Positions 37,101 to 46,108 of a stretch of DNA of 64,000 nt are shown here, piece after piece. Position 1 is the stretch's first letter. Every line of letters begins with the position of its first letter. The position numbers and the translations under genes are program-made. This stretch comes from Microbulbifer bruguierae (GTDB lineage: Bacteria > Pseudomonadota > Gammaproteobacteria > Pseudomonadales > Cellvibrionaceae): the NCBI RefSeq assembly GCF_029869925.1, contig NZ_CP118605.1:2172001-2236000 (forward strand). The letters run 5' to 3'. The notes under the pieces were generated by a model. It saw only the letters and a program-made list of their open reading frames with translations. It was not told where the DNA came from and made no database searches.

Positions 37101-37265
37101 GCCGGTGGCTTCCGTGTTGATCTGCACCTGCACATTGGTAATGTCCGGCACCGCATCAATGGGCAGGCGTTGATAACTCCAGAGTCCGAGTGCAACGATG
37201 ATGAGGCTACTGCAAAGCAGCAGCACCCGGCGCTCGATGGAAAATCGCAATAGGGATTCAATCAT
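34107..37265 (-). CDS. czcA: Heavy-metal efflux RND pump (CzcA family)
   Basis: A 1,052-residue RND transporter driven by proton influx, the inner-membrane pump of a tripartite divalent-cation exporter. It begins MIESLLRFSIERRVLLL and has the heavy-metal RND signature in TM4 (DFGLIVDGAVIIVEN, near residue 408) with the Asp/Asp/Glu set seen in Zn/Co/Cd exporters rather than in the Cu/Ag CusA type. Large periplasmic loops and twelve expected helices are present. It lies 10 bases after czcB in the order czcI-like, czcC, czcB, czcA. Metal range (Zn, Co, Cd, perhaps Ni) is inferred from the signature. Confidence 0.93.
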   Translation of the reverse strand: MIESLLRFSIERRVLLLCSSLIIVALGLWSYQRLPIDAVPDITNVQVQINTEATGYSPLEVEQRVTFHVETALAGLPGLAYTRSLSRYGLSQVTAVFHEGTDLYFARNLVANRLASVGSELPAGLEPKMGPIATGLGEIFMYTVTADAQARQENGRPYDSTALREIQDWIIRPQLALVPGVTEVNTIGGYRKQFHVTPDPRKLLSFGVRMEDVVSALQRNNQNRGAGFVERGGSQLLVRSPGQLETIADIESVVVKVPGTGKDGSSATPVTVGDLAEVAIGRELRTGAATQNGEETVLGTAMMLVGENSRAVSADLAIALQDIQGSLPAGVRAEEVYNRTTLVDKAIATVQKNLLEGALLVIAVLFLMLGNIRAALITAAVIPLAMLATLTGMRATGVSANLMSLGALDFGLIVDGAVIIVENTIRRLAQASAGGKAEALPLQQRLHIVFSATNEVIRPSLFGVLIITLVYIPLFSLTGVEGKMFHPMAATVVMALLAAMLFCFTLVPAAVAVFLRGKIEERESVLVRGLKKLYRPVLMLALQLRWLLVSLALLLLLLCAWLATSLGSEFVPQLNEGDVALHALRVPGTGLEQSVSMQRQLEQALSAFPQVQRVFSKIGTPEVATDPMPPNVADTFVILKPKFEWPDRTLSRTALLEQLQEAVEQVPGNNYEFTQPIQMRFNELISGVRADLGIKIFGDDLDRLRKSAGEILAQVRQVEGAADVRIEQVDDLPVLAVKPRRIALAQYGLDLQALQELIAAAIGGKSAGLIYAGDRRFELVVRLPEPLRRDIDGLTSLPVPLPTGGFVPLEEVADLEWVPVPGQISRENGKRRVVVTANVRGRDLGSFVRDVQEKVADAVQLPPGYWLDYGGTFEQLKSASDRLSVVVPLTLVMILALLLLAFGSLKDALIIFTGVPLALTGGVLALWLRGMPLSISAGVGFIALSGVAVLNGLVMLSFIRERWRESGELYTSVVDGAMLRLRPVLMTALVASLGFVPMALNTGTGAEVQRPLATVVIGGVISSTLLTLVVLPVLYQWVHGRVREFSPVAQEG

Positions 37266-37275
37266 GCTACCCCCC

Positions 37276-38220
37276 TTAATGCGTATGTTCGGCGGAGGAT
37301 TTTTCCAGTTCCGCTTTCAGCAGATAACTGTTTTCCACCGCGTAGCGCGCACCGCTTTTCAGTCCGCTGCGCACTTCCACAAAGTGTTTACCACGTGCAC
37401 CCAGTACAACCGGCACCGCTTCAAAACGACCGGGGGCACGTTGCACGAACACCACGGTATTACCATCCAGAGACTGTAGTGCTCGGATATCCACCGCGAG
37501 TGGAACTTCCGTTGTTGCCACCTCGACACGTCCCTCGACAAAAATACCCGGCGCCCAGATACCATCACTGTTACCGACCAGTACGCGCGCGCGCGCGTAG
37601 GGCAAGTTTTCACTGCCCGGCACCACACTGCGCACACTGCCTGTAAATATCCGGTCTCCGGCACTGACCTGCACCCGCTGCCCTTTTCTGACCGACGCCA
37701 TCCGTGCGGGAAAGACCTGCAGGTCCGCCCACAGTTGCGAGTAATCCGCAACGGTAAACAGTATCTGGTCATTGACGAACTCCCCCGGGCCTGCGTGCTT
37801 CGCAGTCACCATGCCGGCGAAAGGCGCGCGCAACTGGTATTCCTGCAGACTCTCATTGGAATCCACCGTCGCCAGCACCTGCCCCTTTTCCACCTTATCG
37901 CCGATATGCACCTTCACCTGAGAAACCACACCCGCATAGCGTGCGCGAATATGGCTGACCGCGGTCGGTTCCGGGAGGAGTTTTCCGTACAGCGTCAGGT
38001 ATTGTTCGAGTTTTCGCGGGCCCGCCAGCGCAGTGGACAGATCTGCCCTGGCCAGTGCCTGCTCCCCAAGTTCCACCACCTTTTGTTCGCCGCGTCCGTT
38101 GCCGTGCCCGCCATAGTGCCCCCCGGCACCGGACACGCGACCACTCAACATCAAAAATAAAATTGCAGTGGCCAGCGGAAACTGGCCGCGGAGTTTTCTG
38201 CTCAACATCGATAAAAACAT
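37276..38220 (-). CDS. czcB: Metal-efflux periplasmic adaptor (CzcB-like)
   Basis: A 314-residue membrane fusion protein linking CzcA to CzcC. After a signal-type N-terminus (LATAILFLMLSGRVSGA) there is a short Gly/His segment (GGHYGGHGNGRGE) that could bind metal. Lipoyl halves (ARYAGVVSQVKVHIGDKVEKG; YQLRAPFAGMVTAKHAGPGEFV) and a beta-barrel part follow, and the end is AEHTH, a His-bearing tail. It is shorter than some CzcB proteins, which carry larger N-terminal metal-binding regions. It lies 15 bases after czcC and 10 before czcA. Confidence 0.9.
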   Translation of the reverse strand: MFLSMLSRKLRGQFPLATAILFLMLSGRVSGAGGHYGGHGNGRGEQKVVELGEQALARADLSTALAGPRKLEQYLTLYGKLLPEPTAVSHIRARYAGVVSQVKVHIGDKVEKGQVLATVDSNESLQEYQLRAPFAGMVTAKHAGPGEFVNDQILFTVADYSQLWADLQVFPARMASVRKGQRVQVSAGDRIFTGSVRSVVPGSENLPYARARVLVGNSDGIWAPGIFVEGRVEVATTEVPLAVDIRALQSLDGNTVVFVQRAPGRFEAVPVVLGARGKHFVEVRSGLKSGARYAVENSYLLKAELEKSSAEHTH

Positions 38221-38235
38221 TTGGATATTCCTGAA

Positions 38236-39546
38236 TTATTTTTCTGTCGCGGGACTGACGGGCTGGGCACTCACAGATGCCGCAGTCAGCTGTTCGATTT
38301 CTGCCGCGGCCAGCAGGGCTCTGGTTGCCTCGTCGATCAGGGCACGGCGGGCATCGAGTAATTCCTCCCGCGCAGAAACCCACTCCTGATAGCCGTAGCG
38401 GCCGGCGCGGTAATAGCGTTCGGTTTCTTCCAGTGCACGCATCTGCGCGGGAATGATTTCCGCGCGCAACTGGCGCACGGAGTCGATGGCCTGGGCGCGC
38501 AGGGAAAATGCGCGGTTCAGCTGGGTGTAGAAATTGAGACGGGCGGCCTCGCGCTCGGGCGAGATGCCACCGAGAACGGCCTGAGCACTGGCGATCTCGC
38601 CGCGGGCGCGGTTGCCGCTGAACAACGGAACGATGACACCGGCAACCAGTGACGTGCTGTCGGTTTCACGACTCTGGCGCACGCCTAGAGACCAGCCGAT
38701 ATCCGCAGAGGCACTGGTGCGAGCGAGCCGCAGCTGCGCGGCGGCGACACGCTCTTCGGAGGCGAACCGCGCCAGCCGGGGACTTTCCTCCAGCCACTGA
38801 AAGAATGTCGCGAAATCGCCAGCGACACCCACGTCGTAAAGTGCAGAGCCAGCGACGGAAAACTCCGCGGACAAATCGCCCCACATGGCGGCGAGCGCGA
38901 TGCGGTCGGCGCGCAACGCCTGTTGCGCGCCATTCAGTGCCAGTCGCGCGCGCGCCAGTGAAGCCTGTGCACGCCATTTTTCCGCCTGTGGCGCGCCACC
39001 GGCAGAAACTCTGGCATTTACCGCGTTTAGCGTATCCAGCGCCAGACGCACGGCATCGGATGCCAGCGCTTCTCGCTCACTGCCAGCGAGTACCCTTACA
39101 AAGCGCCTGGTTATCTCTCCCAGTAAATCCAGCGCCCGGATCTGGCGCTCCATATCCAACAACAGGCGCTCGCTGTTAACTGCTGCAACTCGCGCATCGC
39201 GCTTTCCGTCCAGTTCGATCACCGAAGACAACGCGACCGTAAACTCTGCATTTTCGCCGCCGTCAGAACCGGCAAAATTTTCCAGCTCAGCGTCAAGATT
39301 TATCGCCGGCCGCAGAGCCGCCGTCTGTGCGCGCCCGCTCAGTGCGCGGTCGCGGAAATCGAACACCGCCAGGGATGGATTGCGCTGTAACGTCCGGCGG
39401 ATGGCCTGCTGCAGCGACAGCGGCGACGGTGGAACCAACGCCGCGGCACTTACACTCGGGCTTAACAGTAATACGAGCGCAGCTGTCGCGAGCAAGCCCA
39501 TAGAGAAATACAGACACCGCACTGAGGGTGTCGTCAGAATACACAT
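38236..39546 (-). CDS. czcC: Metal-efflux outer-membrane channel (CzcC-like, TolC family)
   Basis: A 436-residue outer-membrane factor. A signal sequence (LLATAALVLLLSPSVSAAA) precedes a TolC-type core: SLQQAIRRTLQRNPSLAVFD, LSSVIELDGKRDARV (the CzcC-type 'ELDGKR' word) and VAGVIVPLFSGNRARGE. Long helical repeats end in REELLDARRALIDEATRAL. It provides the exit duct for CzcBA. Its position directly upstream of czcB and downstream of a His/Cys-rich small protein is the usual czcICBA order. Confidence 0.9.
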   Translation of the reverse strand: MCILTTPSVRCLYFSMGLLATAALVLLLSPSVSAAALVPPSPLSLQQAIRRTLQRNPSLAVFDFRDRALSGRAQTAALRPAINLDAELENFAGSDGGENAEFTVALSSVIELDGKRDARVAAVNSERLLLDMERQIRALDLLGEITRRFVRVLAGSEREALASDAVRLALDTLNAVNARVSAGGAPQAEKWRAQASLARARLALNGAQQALRADRIALAAMWGDLSAEFSVAGSALYDVGVAGDFATFFQWLEESPRLARFASEERVAAAQLRLARTSASADIGWSLGVRQSRETDSTSLVAGVIVPLFSGNRARGEIASAQAVLGGISPEREAARLNFYTQLNRAFSLRAQAIDSVRQLRAEIIPAQMRALEETERYYRAGRYGYQEWVSAREELLDARRALIDEATRALLAAAEIEQLTAASVSAQPVSPATEK

Positions 39547-39615
39547 ATGGTTTTCCTGAATGATTGAATGGAAACGCAGCCTCAGTCACAGAGGTCGCGC
39601 GAAAAATTCAATAAT

Positions 39616-40041
39616 TCAGGCAATAGGGGGACGGAAAGGCGTGGAAAAATATCCGTGGATAAAACCTGCATCCACCGCGGCCACCCAGCGGCTGGCGGTG
39701 CGGTTGTGGGCAATTTGATTGGTTGCGGGAAGACAAAGTGTAGAACTGCTGTGGCAGTGACAGCAGTGATTACAGTCCTGCACCACATCGGGCTTATGGT
39801 GCTCGCCCGGAGTCACCTGTTCGAGCTGAGCCACACCGTCAAGATGTAGTGTTTCGTGATTGCTGTGTTTTGGCTGATCCAGATGTGGAGTACCGTCAGC
39901 GGCATCCTGGTGATGGGGCGGCAGGTGTTGAAAAGTGACTTCCAGTTCGCGATGACTGTCATAGCAGGCCGACACCGACTGGAATACCAGCAGCGCTATC
40001 AGCATAACGCCATACAGCGTGATCGAACGGAATTTCAACAT
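39616..40041 (-). CDS. Small His/Cys-rich exported protein heading the czc operon (CzcI-like)
   Basis: A 141-residue protein starting at ATG 40041 (a TTG twelve codons upstream is possible; neither has a strong ribosome site). A hydrophobic signal-type segment (GVMLIALLVFQSVSACYDS) precedes a His-rich stretch (LPPHHQD) and a Cys/His cluster (DCNHCCHCHSS). Small proteins of this kind lead many czc operons and are thought to bind or sense metal in the periplasm. Sequence identity to described CzcI is low by eye, so this is a role inferred from composition and position. Confidence 0.65.
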   Translation of the reverse strand: MLKFRSITLYGVMLIALLVFQSVSACYDSHRELEVTFQHLPPHHQDAADGTPHLDQPKHSNHETLHLDGVAQLEQVTPGEHHKPDVVQDCNHCCHCHSSSTLCLPATNQIAHNRTASRWVAAVDAGFIHGYFSTPFRPPIA

Positions 40042-40172
40042 GGAACTAGTGACCAGTGGTCGCGCGGTGAGTTCCAATTAAAGCAAATCGTGCACAGTGA
40101 CACAAAGCACTGGCAGCAGGATGCGCCAGCGATTAGCATAAAATAAATCGTTTTACCGTTTGTCCCGATCCG

Positions 40173-40892
40173 ATGATTTTACCCGCCGTCTGGCTTCTCC
40201 GTGTTGATGATGTCTCCGAAGGCAGTGCCGAAGCCAGGGCGCTGGAGACTTTGCTCTCGGACGATGAGCTGGCGCGCCGCGCCCGTTACCACAACAGCGC
40301 GGCGCGCCATCAATTTACCCTGGGCCGCGCCCTGCTGCGGCGGGTGCTGGGCCAGGTCAGCGGTCAGGCACCGCAGGGGCTGATCTTTTCCCGTAACCAC
40401 AGTGGCAAACCGCTGCTGACCTCGGTGCCGGACCTGCACTTCAGCCTCAGCCACAGTGGCGAGTGGCTCGCACTGGCAGTTTCCTGCAAGGCGGATATCG
40501 GTGTCGATATCGAGCAGCCGCGCAAACCCCGCGACTTTATGCGGATCGCCCGCCACTACTTTCACCCGGACGAATGTGCGCTGTTGGCGTCGCCGCCTGC
40601 GGAGCTCACCCCCATGCACTTTTACCGCCTGTGGACCATGAAAGAGGCGTTTTTCAAGGCCCGCGGTACCGGAATTTCCGAAGGGCTTGCACGCATCAAT
40701 CTGGCCGGGTTCCATCTGGGCCAGGGCATCTCGTTTGCCGACGATCTGGCAGATTCCGACAAACCCTGGCAGTTTCACTACGGGATGTTCGCGCTTCCGG
40801 ATACTGCACAACTGCACCTGGCCGTGGCCGGCACCGACCCGGGTATCGTTGAGCTCAACCAAGACACGTTTCACCGCGGTTTGGATTTCTGA
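40173..40892 (+). CDS. 4'-phosphopantetheinyl transferase (Sfp/AcpT type)
   Basis: A 239-residue enzyme that transfers phosphopantetheine from CoA to a carrier-protein serine. Family motifs are intact: RKPLL-type substrate loop (SGKPLLTSVPDLHFSLSHSG), the metal-binding GVDIEQP (near residue 110) and WTMKEAFFKARG (near residues 154-165). Length matches the Sfp class rather than short AcpS. No polyketide, NRPS or fatty-acid cluster is within the window, so its carrier protein is encoded elsewhere. It is transcribed divergently from the czc operon; the 131-bp gap shows no distinct operator to my eye. Confidence 0.92.
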   Translation: MILPAVWLLRVDDVSEGSAEARALETLLSDDELARRARYHNSAARHQFTLGRALLRRVLGQVSGQAPQGLIFSRNHSGKPLLTSVPDLHFSLSHSGEWLALAVSCKADIGVDIEQPRKPRDFMRIARHYFHPDECALLASPPAELTPMHFYRLWTMKEAFFKARGTGISEGLARINLAGFHLGQGISFADDLADSDKPWQFHYGMFALPDTAQLHLAVAGTDPGIVELNQDTFHRGLDF

Positions 40893-41043
40893 GCTGCATA
40901 CACGGCATCTACTGGCCACGAACAAACAGCGACACCAAGTCGTATGAAATAATATTCCAGCCCTCAAGCATGTCCGCAGACGACGCTGTTTGCCGGGATG
41001 CGCACTCGCCTGCCGTTGAACCGCCTCGCAATCCATTTACCCG

Positions 41044-42081
41044 CTAACGCTGCGATACCTGTGCAAATCCGTCGGTAACGTTGTTGAGGGTACCCGATTC
41101 CAGAAAGGCCCGGGCAGACGGTATCCCCTTCAGCTGCGCATCGAGGAAGGCCACGCTGACCGCATTCGCCATCAACAGCGCCTGCTCCTGCGGCGCTGCC
41201 TCGCGTTCCAACCGGCAAATCAGATTACCGAAATAGTGGTCGGCCCCCTCGGTGACCAGCAGGCTATTGAGCCCTTGCACGCCCCGCTCGTAACTCATGG
41301 CGTGCAGTCGCCAGTCCCGGAAAAAACGCGCTTCCACATCCCAGGTACCGGTAGTGACCAGCTGGGGAATCGTCATATTCTGCCAGCTCTGCTCATCGAC
41401 CATATCGAACATCGGCCCCGGTGGGCTAAACGCCACGATGGCCCGAATACGGGCATCGGGCTCGTGTAAACGGATATCCGATCCGGGTACCGCGGCATCG
41501 GCGCCGCCCAGCATCTGCGCGCTAAATGCGCCAAAACTGTGGCCGGTGGCGGCCACCAGACTGCGGTCCATCCGCTGGTCCAGCTCGGCGGATTGCGCGG
41601 CGAGCGCATCGAGCCCGTCAAGGATATTGATCAGGTCGCGCGGGCGCTGCTGCATCACCCCGTCCTGACCATAACGGGTCATCGCCAGAATACCGTTCAG
41701 CATCCCGCCGGCATCCAGATGATCCGGGGCCAGCACCACATAGCCGTGGCTGACCCAGTGGCGAATGATGCGATCGTAGGAACGCCGGTCGGAAAAATTG
41801 CCGTGGGAAAACAGCAGCAGGGGGAAAGTACCGGCGGTATCGGGATAAAACGCGGTCAGCGTCAATGGTCCGTCCCGGGTATCCAGTGTCAATTCCGGAA
41901 TGGTCGCGACGTTATGGGGGCCCGGGTTGAGGCCATAAACGGCGGACAGATCTGCCCCTGCAGGCATGGACCTGGCCTCCGCCAACACCACCGGCTCAGG
42001 CTTGAATGCCAGGGTATAGAGGCCCCATCCGCCAACGAAAAGTATCAGGACAGCCAGGGTCAATCGCTTGAATATTTTCAC
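41044..42081 (-). CDS. Membrane-anchored alpha/beta hydrolase (dienelactone hydrolase/PAF-acetylhydrolase-like)
   Basis: A 345-residue protein with an N-terminal hydrophobic anchor or signal (LTLAVLILFVGGWGLYTLAF) and an alpha/beta hydrolase core: FPLLLFSHGNFSDRRSYD (oxyanion region), nucleophile Ser in ATGHSFGAFSA, and a late His (EGADHYFG). The pattern resembles predicted dienelactone hydrolases and platelet-activating-factor acetylhydrolase-like esterases. It begins two bases after the stop of another alpha/beta hydrolase, so both form one transcript. Substrate unknown; the anchor places it in the periplasm or on the inner membrane. Confidence 0.82.
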   Translation of the reverse strand: MKIFKRLTLAVLILFVGGWGLYTLAFKPEPVVLAEARSMPAGADLSAVYGLNPGPHNVATIPELTLDTRDGPLTLTAFYPDTAGTFPLLLFSHGNFSDRRSYDRIIRHWVSHGYVVLAPDHLDAGGMLNGILAMTRYGQDGVMQQRPRDLINILDGLDALAAQSAELDQRMDRSLVAATGHSFGAFSAQMLGGADAAVPGSDIRLHEPDARIRAIVAFSPPGPMFDMVDEQSWQNMTIPQLVTTGTWDVEARFFRDWRLHAMSYERGVQGLNSLLVTEGADHYFGNLICRLEREAAPQEQALLMANAVSVAFLDAQLKGIPSARAFLESGTLNNVTDGFAQVSQR

Positions 42082-42083
42082 TG

Positions 42084-43046
42084 TTAGCCCTCCCGCTCAA
42101 CAAACGCGATCAGGTCCTGCAGGGCGGCCTCCACGCCTTCGACAGGCAGCAGGTGGCCCGCACCTGGGTAAATCCGCAGGGTGACCGGATTGCCGCTGCG
42201 TTCGATAAGGGTTTTGAAACGCTCCGCCTGCGCCACGGGCAGCTGGGGATTTTTCTCTCCCCACATCACCAGGGTAGGCACTGGAATTTGGGGCAACACC
42301 GATTCCGTATGCGGAGATTTGAAGTCCTGCATGCGGCCGATAATCCCGCGCCGGGTATCGATGTTTCTGAACACCCGGATGAAATCGGATTTGAAGGCGT
42401 CGCTGGCCCGGTTGTCCGCAGTCAGCCAGTCGACAAACTGGTTCAGGGACCAGTCCGGCAGGTATCGCAGTACCCAGTAGGCGCCGTCCGGCAGCCCACC
42501 ATTTTCGGCATCCGACTTATCATGTCCTTCCAACCCGCCAGAATTGACCAGCACCAGTTTTTCTACCCGGTGGGGATGTTCAGCGGCAAAATTGAACAGG
42601 GTTGCCCCGCCCATGGAGGCGCCCACCAGAATGGCCTTATCGATCCCCTGCTGATCCATAAAGGCCTGCAGCGTATGCATGGTGCTCTGTAGGGAATAAT
42701 CACCATCCGCAGCCAGCGACGACAGACCGTGGCCGGGCACATCGAAGCGATAAACGGGCCGGCTGTGGGCCAACTCAGCTGCCCAGTCGTCCCACATCCC
42801 CATGTGGAAAAACATCGCGTGCACCAAAATGACCGGTGTTATGTCCCCGTGGTCGAGGCCTTCGGCCCGGAAGGCAATTTCCGCCGGCCCAACATCCAGA
42901 TAGGAAATCCCGTCGCTGAACTCGGTATCCCGCAGTGCATGATCCCGGTATGCGTAACCGCCATACAGCGCAAACAACACCAGTAACGTCAAACACGCAC
43001 CCAGAAGCCGCACTGACCATTTCCAGAAAAATGCCACTGAAACCAC
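42084..43046 (-). CDS. Membrane-anchored alpha/beta hydrolase
   Basis: A 320-residue protein with an N-terminal transmembrane segment (LLGACLTLLVLFALYGGYAY). The hydrolase fold shows HAMFFHMGMWDDW after the first HG-type turn, nucleophile elbow GASMGGATLF, acid region PVPTLVMWGEKN and catalytic His in GAGHLLPVEG. It is closer to the proline iminopeptidase/haloalkane dehalogenase-like branch than its downstream partner. First gene of a two-gene unit with the hydrolase at 41044-42081. No specific substrate can be named. Confidence 0.82.
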   Translation of the reverse strand: MVSVAFFWKWSVRLLGACLTLLVLFALYGGYAYRDHALRDTEFSDGISYLDVGPAEIAFRAEGLDHGDITPVILVHAMFFHMGMWDDWAAELAHSRPVYRFDVPGHGLSSLAADGDYSLQSTMHTLQAFMDQQGIDKAILVGASMGGATLFNFAAEHPHRVEKLVLVNSGGLEGHDKSDAENGGLPDGAYWVLRYLPDWSLNQFVDWLTADNRASDAFKSDFIRVFRNIDTRRGIIGRMQDFKSPHTESVLPQIPVPTLVMWGEKNPQLPVAQAERFKTLIERSGNPVTLRIYPGAGHLLPVEGVEAALQDLIAFVEREG

Positions 43047-43259
43047 CTCGCTTCCCAGTTATTACTTTACCGCGCGAACCCCTAAATATGCGGTGATTCC
43101 CAGGTGCGTCACAGAGTTAATTGGGCATAAAAATGGCTTTTATCAATTTTTACTACACAAGACGACAACCCCGAAATCAGCGCAGGGAACGAACGGGAAA
43201 CGCTGCAACCGGCAAACACATCTTGCTGTCGTGGCATCTTATAACTCCGATATTCCGAA

Positions 43260-43628
43260 TTACTCGATTACCAGCAACCCGCGATACATCTGCATTTGGC
43301 AATGGAAAGGATATTCCCCCTTCTCTGCTGCAGGAATGGTGACAGCAGTAATCTGATCCACTGCCAGTTGCGCACTCACCTCCAGGTCGGGAAACAGTAC
43401 CCATTCAGCGCAGGGAGAGGCATCTTCACGACGAAAATGCAGCACCGTTTCCTGCCCTGCCGGAAGACGGATCCGATCGGGCTCATAGACCCCATCTTTT
43501 ACCAGTATTTCCAACGTTTCTTCCACCCCCACCGCCTGCTGTTTTTTCGCTTTCGGGGCCAGCCAGAACCACCAAACCGTCAGAGCAATAGCTGCGACCC
43601 CCAACAGATTGATCAACAAAGATTCCAT
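43260..43628 (-). CDS. Membrane-anchored cupredoxin-domain protein
   Basis: A 122-residue protein: an N-terminal anchor (LLINLLGVAAIALTVWWFWL), then a compact cupredoxin fold. Candidate copper ligands are the Cys in SPCAEWV, the Cys of YPFHCQMQMYRG and the following Met residues; the His in FHC is an additional candidate. Its start overlaps the copA stop (TAATG), which indicates coupled translation and a shared role. Likely it binds copper on the periplasmic side of the inner membrane, either accepting ions from CopA or buffering them. A similar small cupredoxin often follows copA in marine gammaproteobacteria. Confidence 0.82.
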   Translation of the reverse strand: MESLLINLLGVAAIALTVWWFWLAPKAKKQQAVGVEETLEILVKDGVYEPDRIRLPAGQETVLHFRREDASPCAEWVLFPDLEVSAQLAVDQITAVTIPAAEKGEYPFHCQMQMYRGLLVIE

Positions 43629-45895
43629 TATTTTTCACCTCTCTTCAATTCACCCGTATTGCGAGAGGGCTTGAAAAAACGCAGGCGGTTGGCATTGCTC
43701 ACGACAGTAACTGATGAAAATGCCATCGCTGCACCAGCAATTACGGGACTCAGCAGCATACCGGTAATCGGATACAGTACACCGGCAGCAATCGGAATTC
43801 CCAGGGTGTTGTAAATGAACGCACCGAACAGGTTCTGCTTGATGTTGCGCAGTGTCGCGCGGGACAGTTCCACGGCATCGACAACACCGTGCAGAGAAGA
43901 GCGCATCAGGGTGACATCTGCGGATTCGATGGCCACATCGGTGCCAGCACCGATGGCAAAACCCACATCCGCGCGCGCCAGCGCCGGTGCATCGTTGATA
44001 CCATCACCGGCCATTCCCACTTTGGCGCCATCCTTTTGCAGATCGGCGACAATTTTCTCCTTGTCCTCCGGCAGCAAATCCGCGTGCACGTAATCGATAC
44101 CCAACTGCCTGGCAACGGCCTCTGCCGTCGCGCGGTTGTCACCGGTCAACATCTCGATGCGCAGCCCCAGCTTTTTCAGCCGCTGGACTGCCTCCGCGGC
44201 GTCTTCGCGTATCGGGTCCGCAACGGCAATAATGCCAGCCATGGTGCCGTCGACGGCAGCGTACATAGCGGTGCGCCCCTGCTCCGCCAGTGCTTCCGCT
44301 TTTGCGCTCCACTTCCCGGTTTCTATTCCCTCGCGCTGCATCAGTTTTCGGTTGCCGAGCAGAACCCTTTTTCCTTCCACTTCACCGCGCACACCGTGGG
44401 CGGTGATGGCTTCGAAACTATGCACGTCACCGAGAGGTAATTCTTTCTCCCGCGCTGCAGTCACAATAGCTTCCGCCAGCGGGTGCTCCGAGCGACTTTC
44501 CAGACTCGCGAGCAGCAGAAGCAAGTCATCGGCATCCCCTTCGCTTTCAATATCGGTCAGCTTCGGTGCACCCTCGGTCAAGGTGCCGGTTTTGTCGACC
44601 ACAAGGGTATCCAGATCCGTTGCCTGCTGCAGGGCCTTGCCGTTGCGCACCAGTACGCCATTTTCGGCGCCCTTGCCCACGCCGACCATTACCGACATCG
44701 GAGTGGCCAGTCCAAGAGCGCAGGGACAGGCGATGATCAGCACTGAGGTGAGAACCACCAGCATATGCGCCACTTTTGGAGCCGGTCCCCAGTTGAACCA
44801 GATCAGTGCCGCAACCACCGCGATGATGATGACACTGGGCACAAAGATCCCGGAGATGGTGTCCGCCAGACGCGCGATCGGGACACGCGAACTCTGGGCG
44901 TTTTTCACCATTTCAATGATCTGCGACAAACGGGTATCTGCGCCGACTTTTTCTGCTGTGAATAAGAGGCTGCCATTTTTGTTCAGGGTGCCAGCGGTAA
45001 GTGGATCGCCACCGGCTTTTTTTACCGCTAGCGGCTCGCCGGTGAGCATGGATTCATCCACCAGGCTCTCGCCCTCAACCACGCTGCCATCCACCGGGAT
45101 TTTTTCTCCCGGCCGCACCCGCAGCTTATCGCCCACTTGTACCTGTTCGATCGGAATATCCACTTCTTCGCCATCGCGGATTACACGTGCACTGGCATCC
45201 TGTAATTCCAGCAGTTTTTCCACCGCTGCGCTGGTGCGGCCGCGCGCACGGACTTCCAGTGCCTGCCCGAGATTAATAAGGCCGATGATCATGGCGCTGG
45301 CTTCGAAATAAACGTGGCGTGCGGACACCGGCAACACTTGAGGAAGCAGTACCACCAGCATGGAGAACAGCCAGGCAGTCCCCGTACCCAGCGCTACCAG
45401 CGTATCCATGGTGGCGCTGTGGTGACGGAAGGCCCGCCATGCGCCGGTAAAGAAATGGCCACCGCAAAATACCAGTACCGCCAGGGTTACCAGACCAACA
45501 CCGCCCCAGGCCATCTGCTGAACCGGGCTGTTTACCCCCATTTCCCCGGTAGCCAGTCCCCACACCATAAGGGGAATACCCAGCCCCAGAGCAATGCCCG
45601 CGCGCCACAACAAATGGCGATAGTGCCCATACTCTTCCTTGCGCTGTTGCTCACGCAGCTCCCGCGCACTGGCCCGCACCAGTTCGGCGCCGTAACCGGC
45701 AGACACCACCGCGTCGATACACTCCTGCGCAGCGGCATCACCCTGGACCACAAGGGTTTTATCCGCCAGATTCACACGAGCGTCTTCCACACCGGCAACC
45801 TCGCCCAGGGCGCCCTCAATCTTTTTCACGCATCCTGCGCAACTCACGCCCTGCAGACGATAGGTCTGCTGTGGTGCCGAAGCCCTGTTGCCCAT
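43628..45895 (-). CDS. copA: Copper-exporting P-type ATPase (CopA)
   Basis: A 755-residue P1B-ATPase that pumps Cu(I) out of the cytoplasm. One N-terminal heavy-metal domain ([10 protein letters not shown], Cys19 and Cys22), eight expected helices with the CPC motif (ACPCALG, near residue 388), phosphorylation loop [11 protein letters not shown] motif SEHPLAEA and hinge [11 protein letters not shown]. The C-terminal region ends with the Cu(I)-type [15 protein letters not shown]. The start at 45895 gives a normal N-terminus. It is cotranscribed with the cupredoxin gene. The leader (45896-46000) contains gcccgc/gcgggc arms around 45937-45959 but I find no clear CueR-type site. Confidence 0.95.
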   Translation of the reverse strand: MGNRASAPQQTYRLQGVSCAGCVKKIEGALGEVAGVEDARVNLADKTLVVQGDAAAQECIDAVVSAGYGAELVRASARELREQQRKEEYGHYRHLLWRAGIALGLGIPLMVWGLATGEMGVNSPVQQMAWGGVGLVTLAVLVFCGGHFFTGAWRAFRHHSATMDTLVALGTGTAWLFSMLVVLLPQVLPVSARHVYFEASAMIIGLINLGQALEVRARGRTSAAVEKLLELQDASARVIRDGEEVDIPIEQVQVGDKLRVRPGEKIPVDGSVVEGESLVDESMLTGEPLAVKKAGGDPLTAGTLNKNGSLLFTAEKVGADTRLSQIIEMVKNAQSSRVPIARLADTISGIFVPSVIIIAVVAALIWFNWGPAPKVAHMLVVLTSVLIIACPCALGLATPMSVMVGVGKGAENGVLVRNGKALQQATDLDTLVVDKTGTLTEGAPKLTDIESEGDADDLLLLLASLESRSEHPLAEAIVTAAREKELPLGDVHSFEAITAHGVRGEVEGKRVLLGNRKLMQREGIETGKWSAKAEALAEQGRTAMYAAVDGTMAGIIAVADPIREDAAEAVQRLKKLGLRIEMLTGDNRATAEAVARQLGIDYVHADLLPEDKEKIVADLQKDGAKVGMAGDGINDAPALARADVGFAIGAGTDVAIESADVTLMRSSLHGVVDAVELSRATLRNIKQNLFGAFIYNTLGIPIAAGVLYPITGMLLSPVIAGAAMAFSSVTVVSNANRLRFFKPSRNTGELKRGEK

Positions 45896-46051
45896 CTTGC
45901 TCTCCTGTTTCCTTCTCCTAGGACGGATCAGAAAGCCCGCCGCTGAGGTAAAGCGGGCAGGCTTACTATCGGACTGACAGCATAACGGATGACACAGGGA
46001 CCGCCGATATATTGCCCTAACCTATCGCCACAATAAAAAAGCATTCACTTT

Positions 46052-46080
46052 CTTTATCGAAAGGTAATGCTACCTTGATA
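46052..46080 (+). promoter_or_regulatory. Dyad operator candidate before the MFS/regulator pair
   Basis: aaggta-atgc-tacctt (46061-46076) is a perfect 6-bp dyad, flanked by tatc on the left and gata on the right, 32 bp before the MFS start. It sits where a repressor would overlap the promoter or transcript start. The adjacent Cys-rich regulator is the natural candidate to bind it. Confidence 0.5.
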
Positions 46081-46108
46081 TGAAAACAAATTACTTATTT
46101 TATTTACT

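Noticed and set aside
45896..46108. CueR-type operator for copA
   Set aside because: No accttcc/ggaaggt-type dyad with a stretched promoter spacer is visible; the only good dyad is closer to the MFS start.
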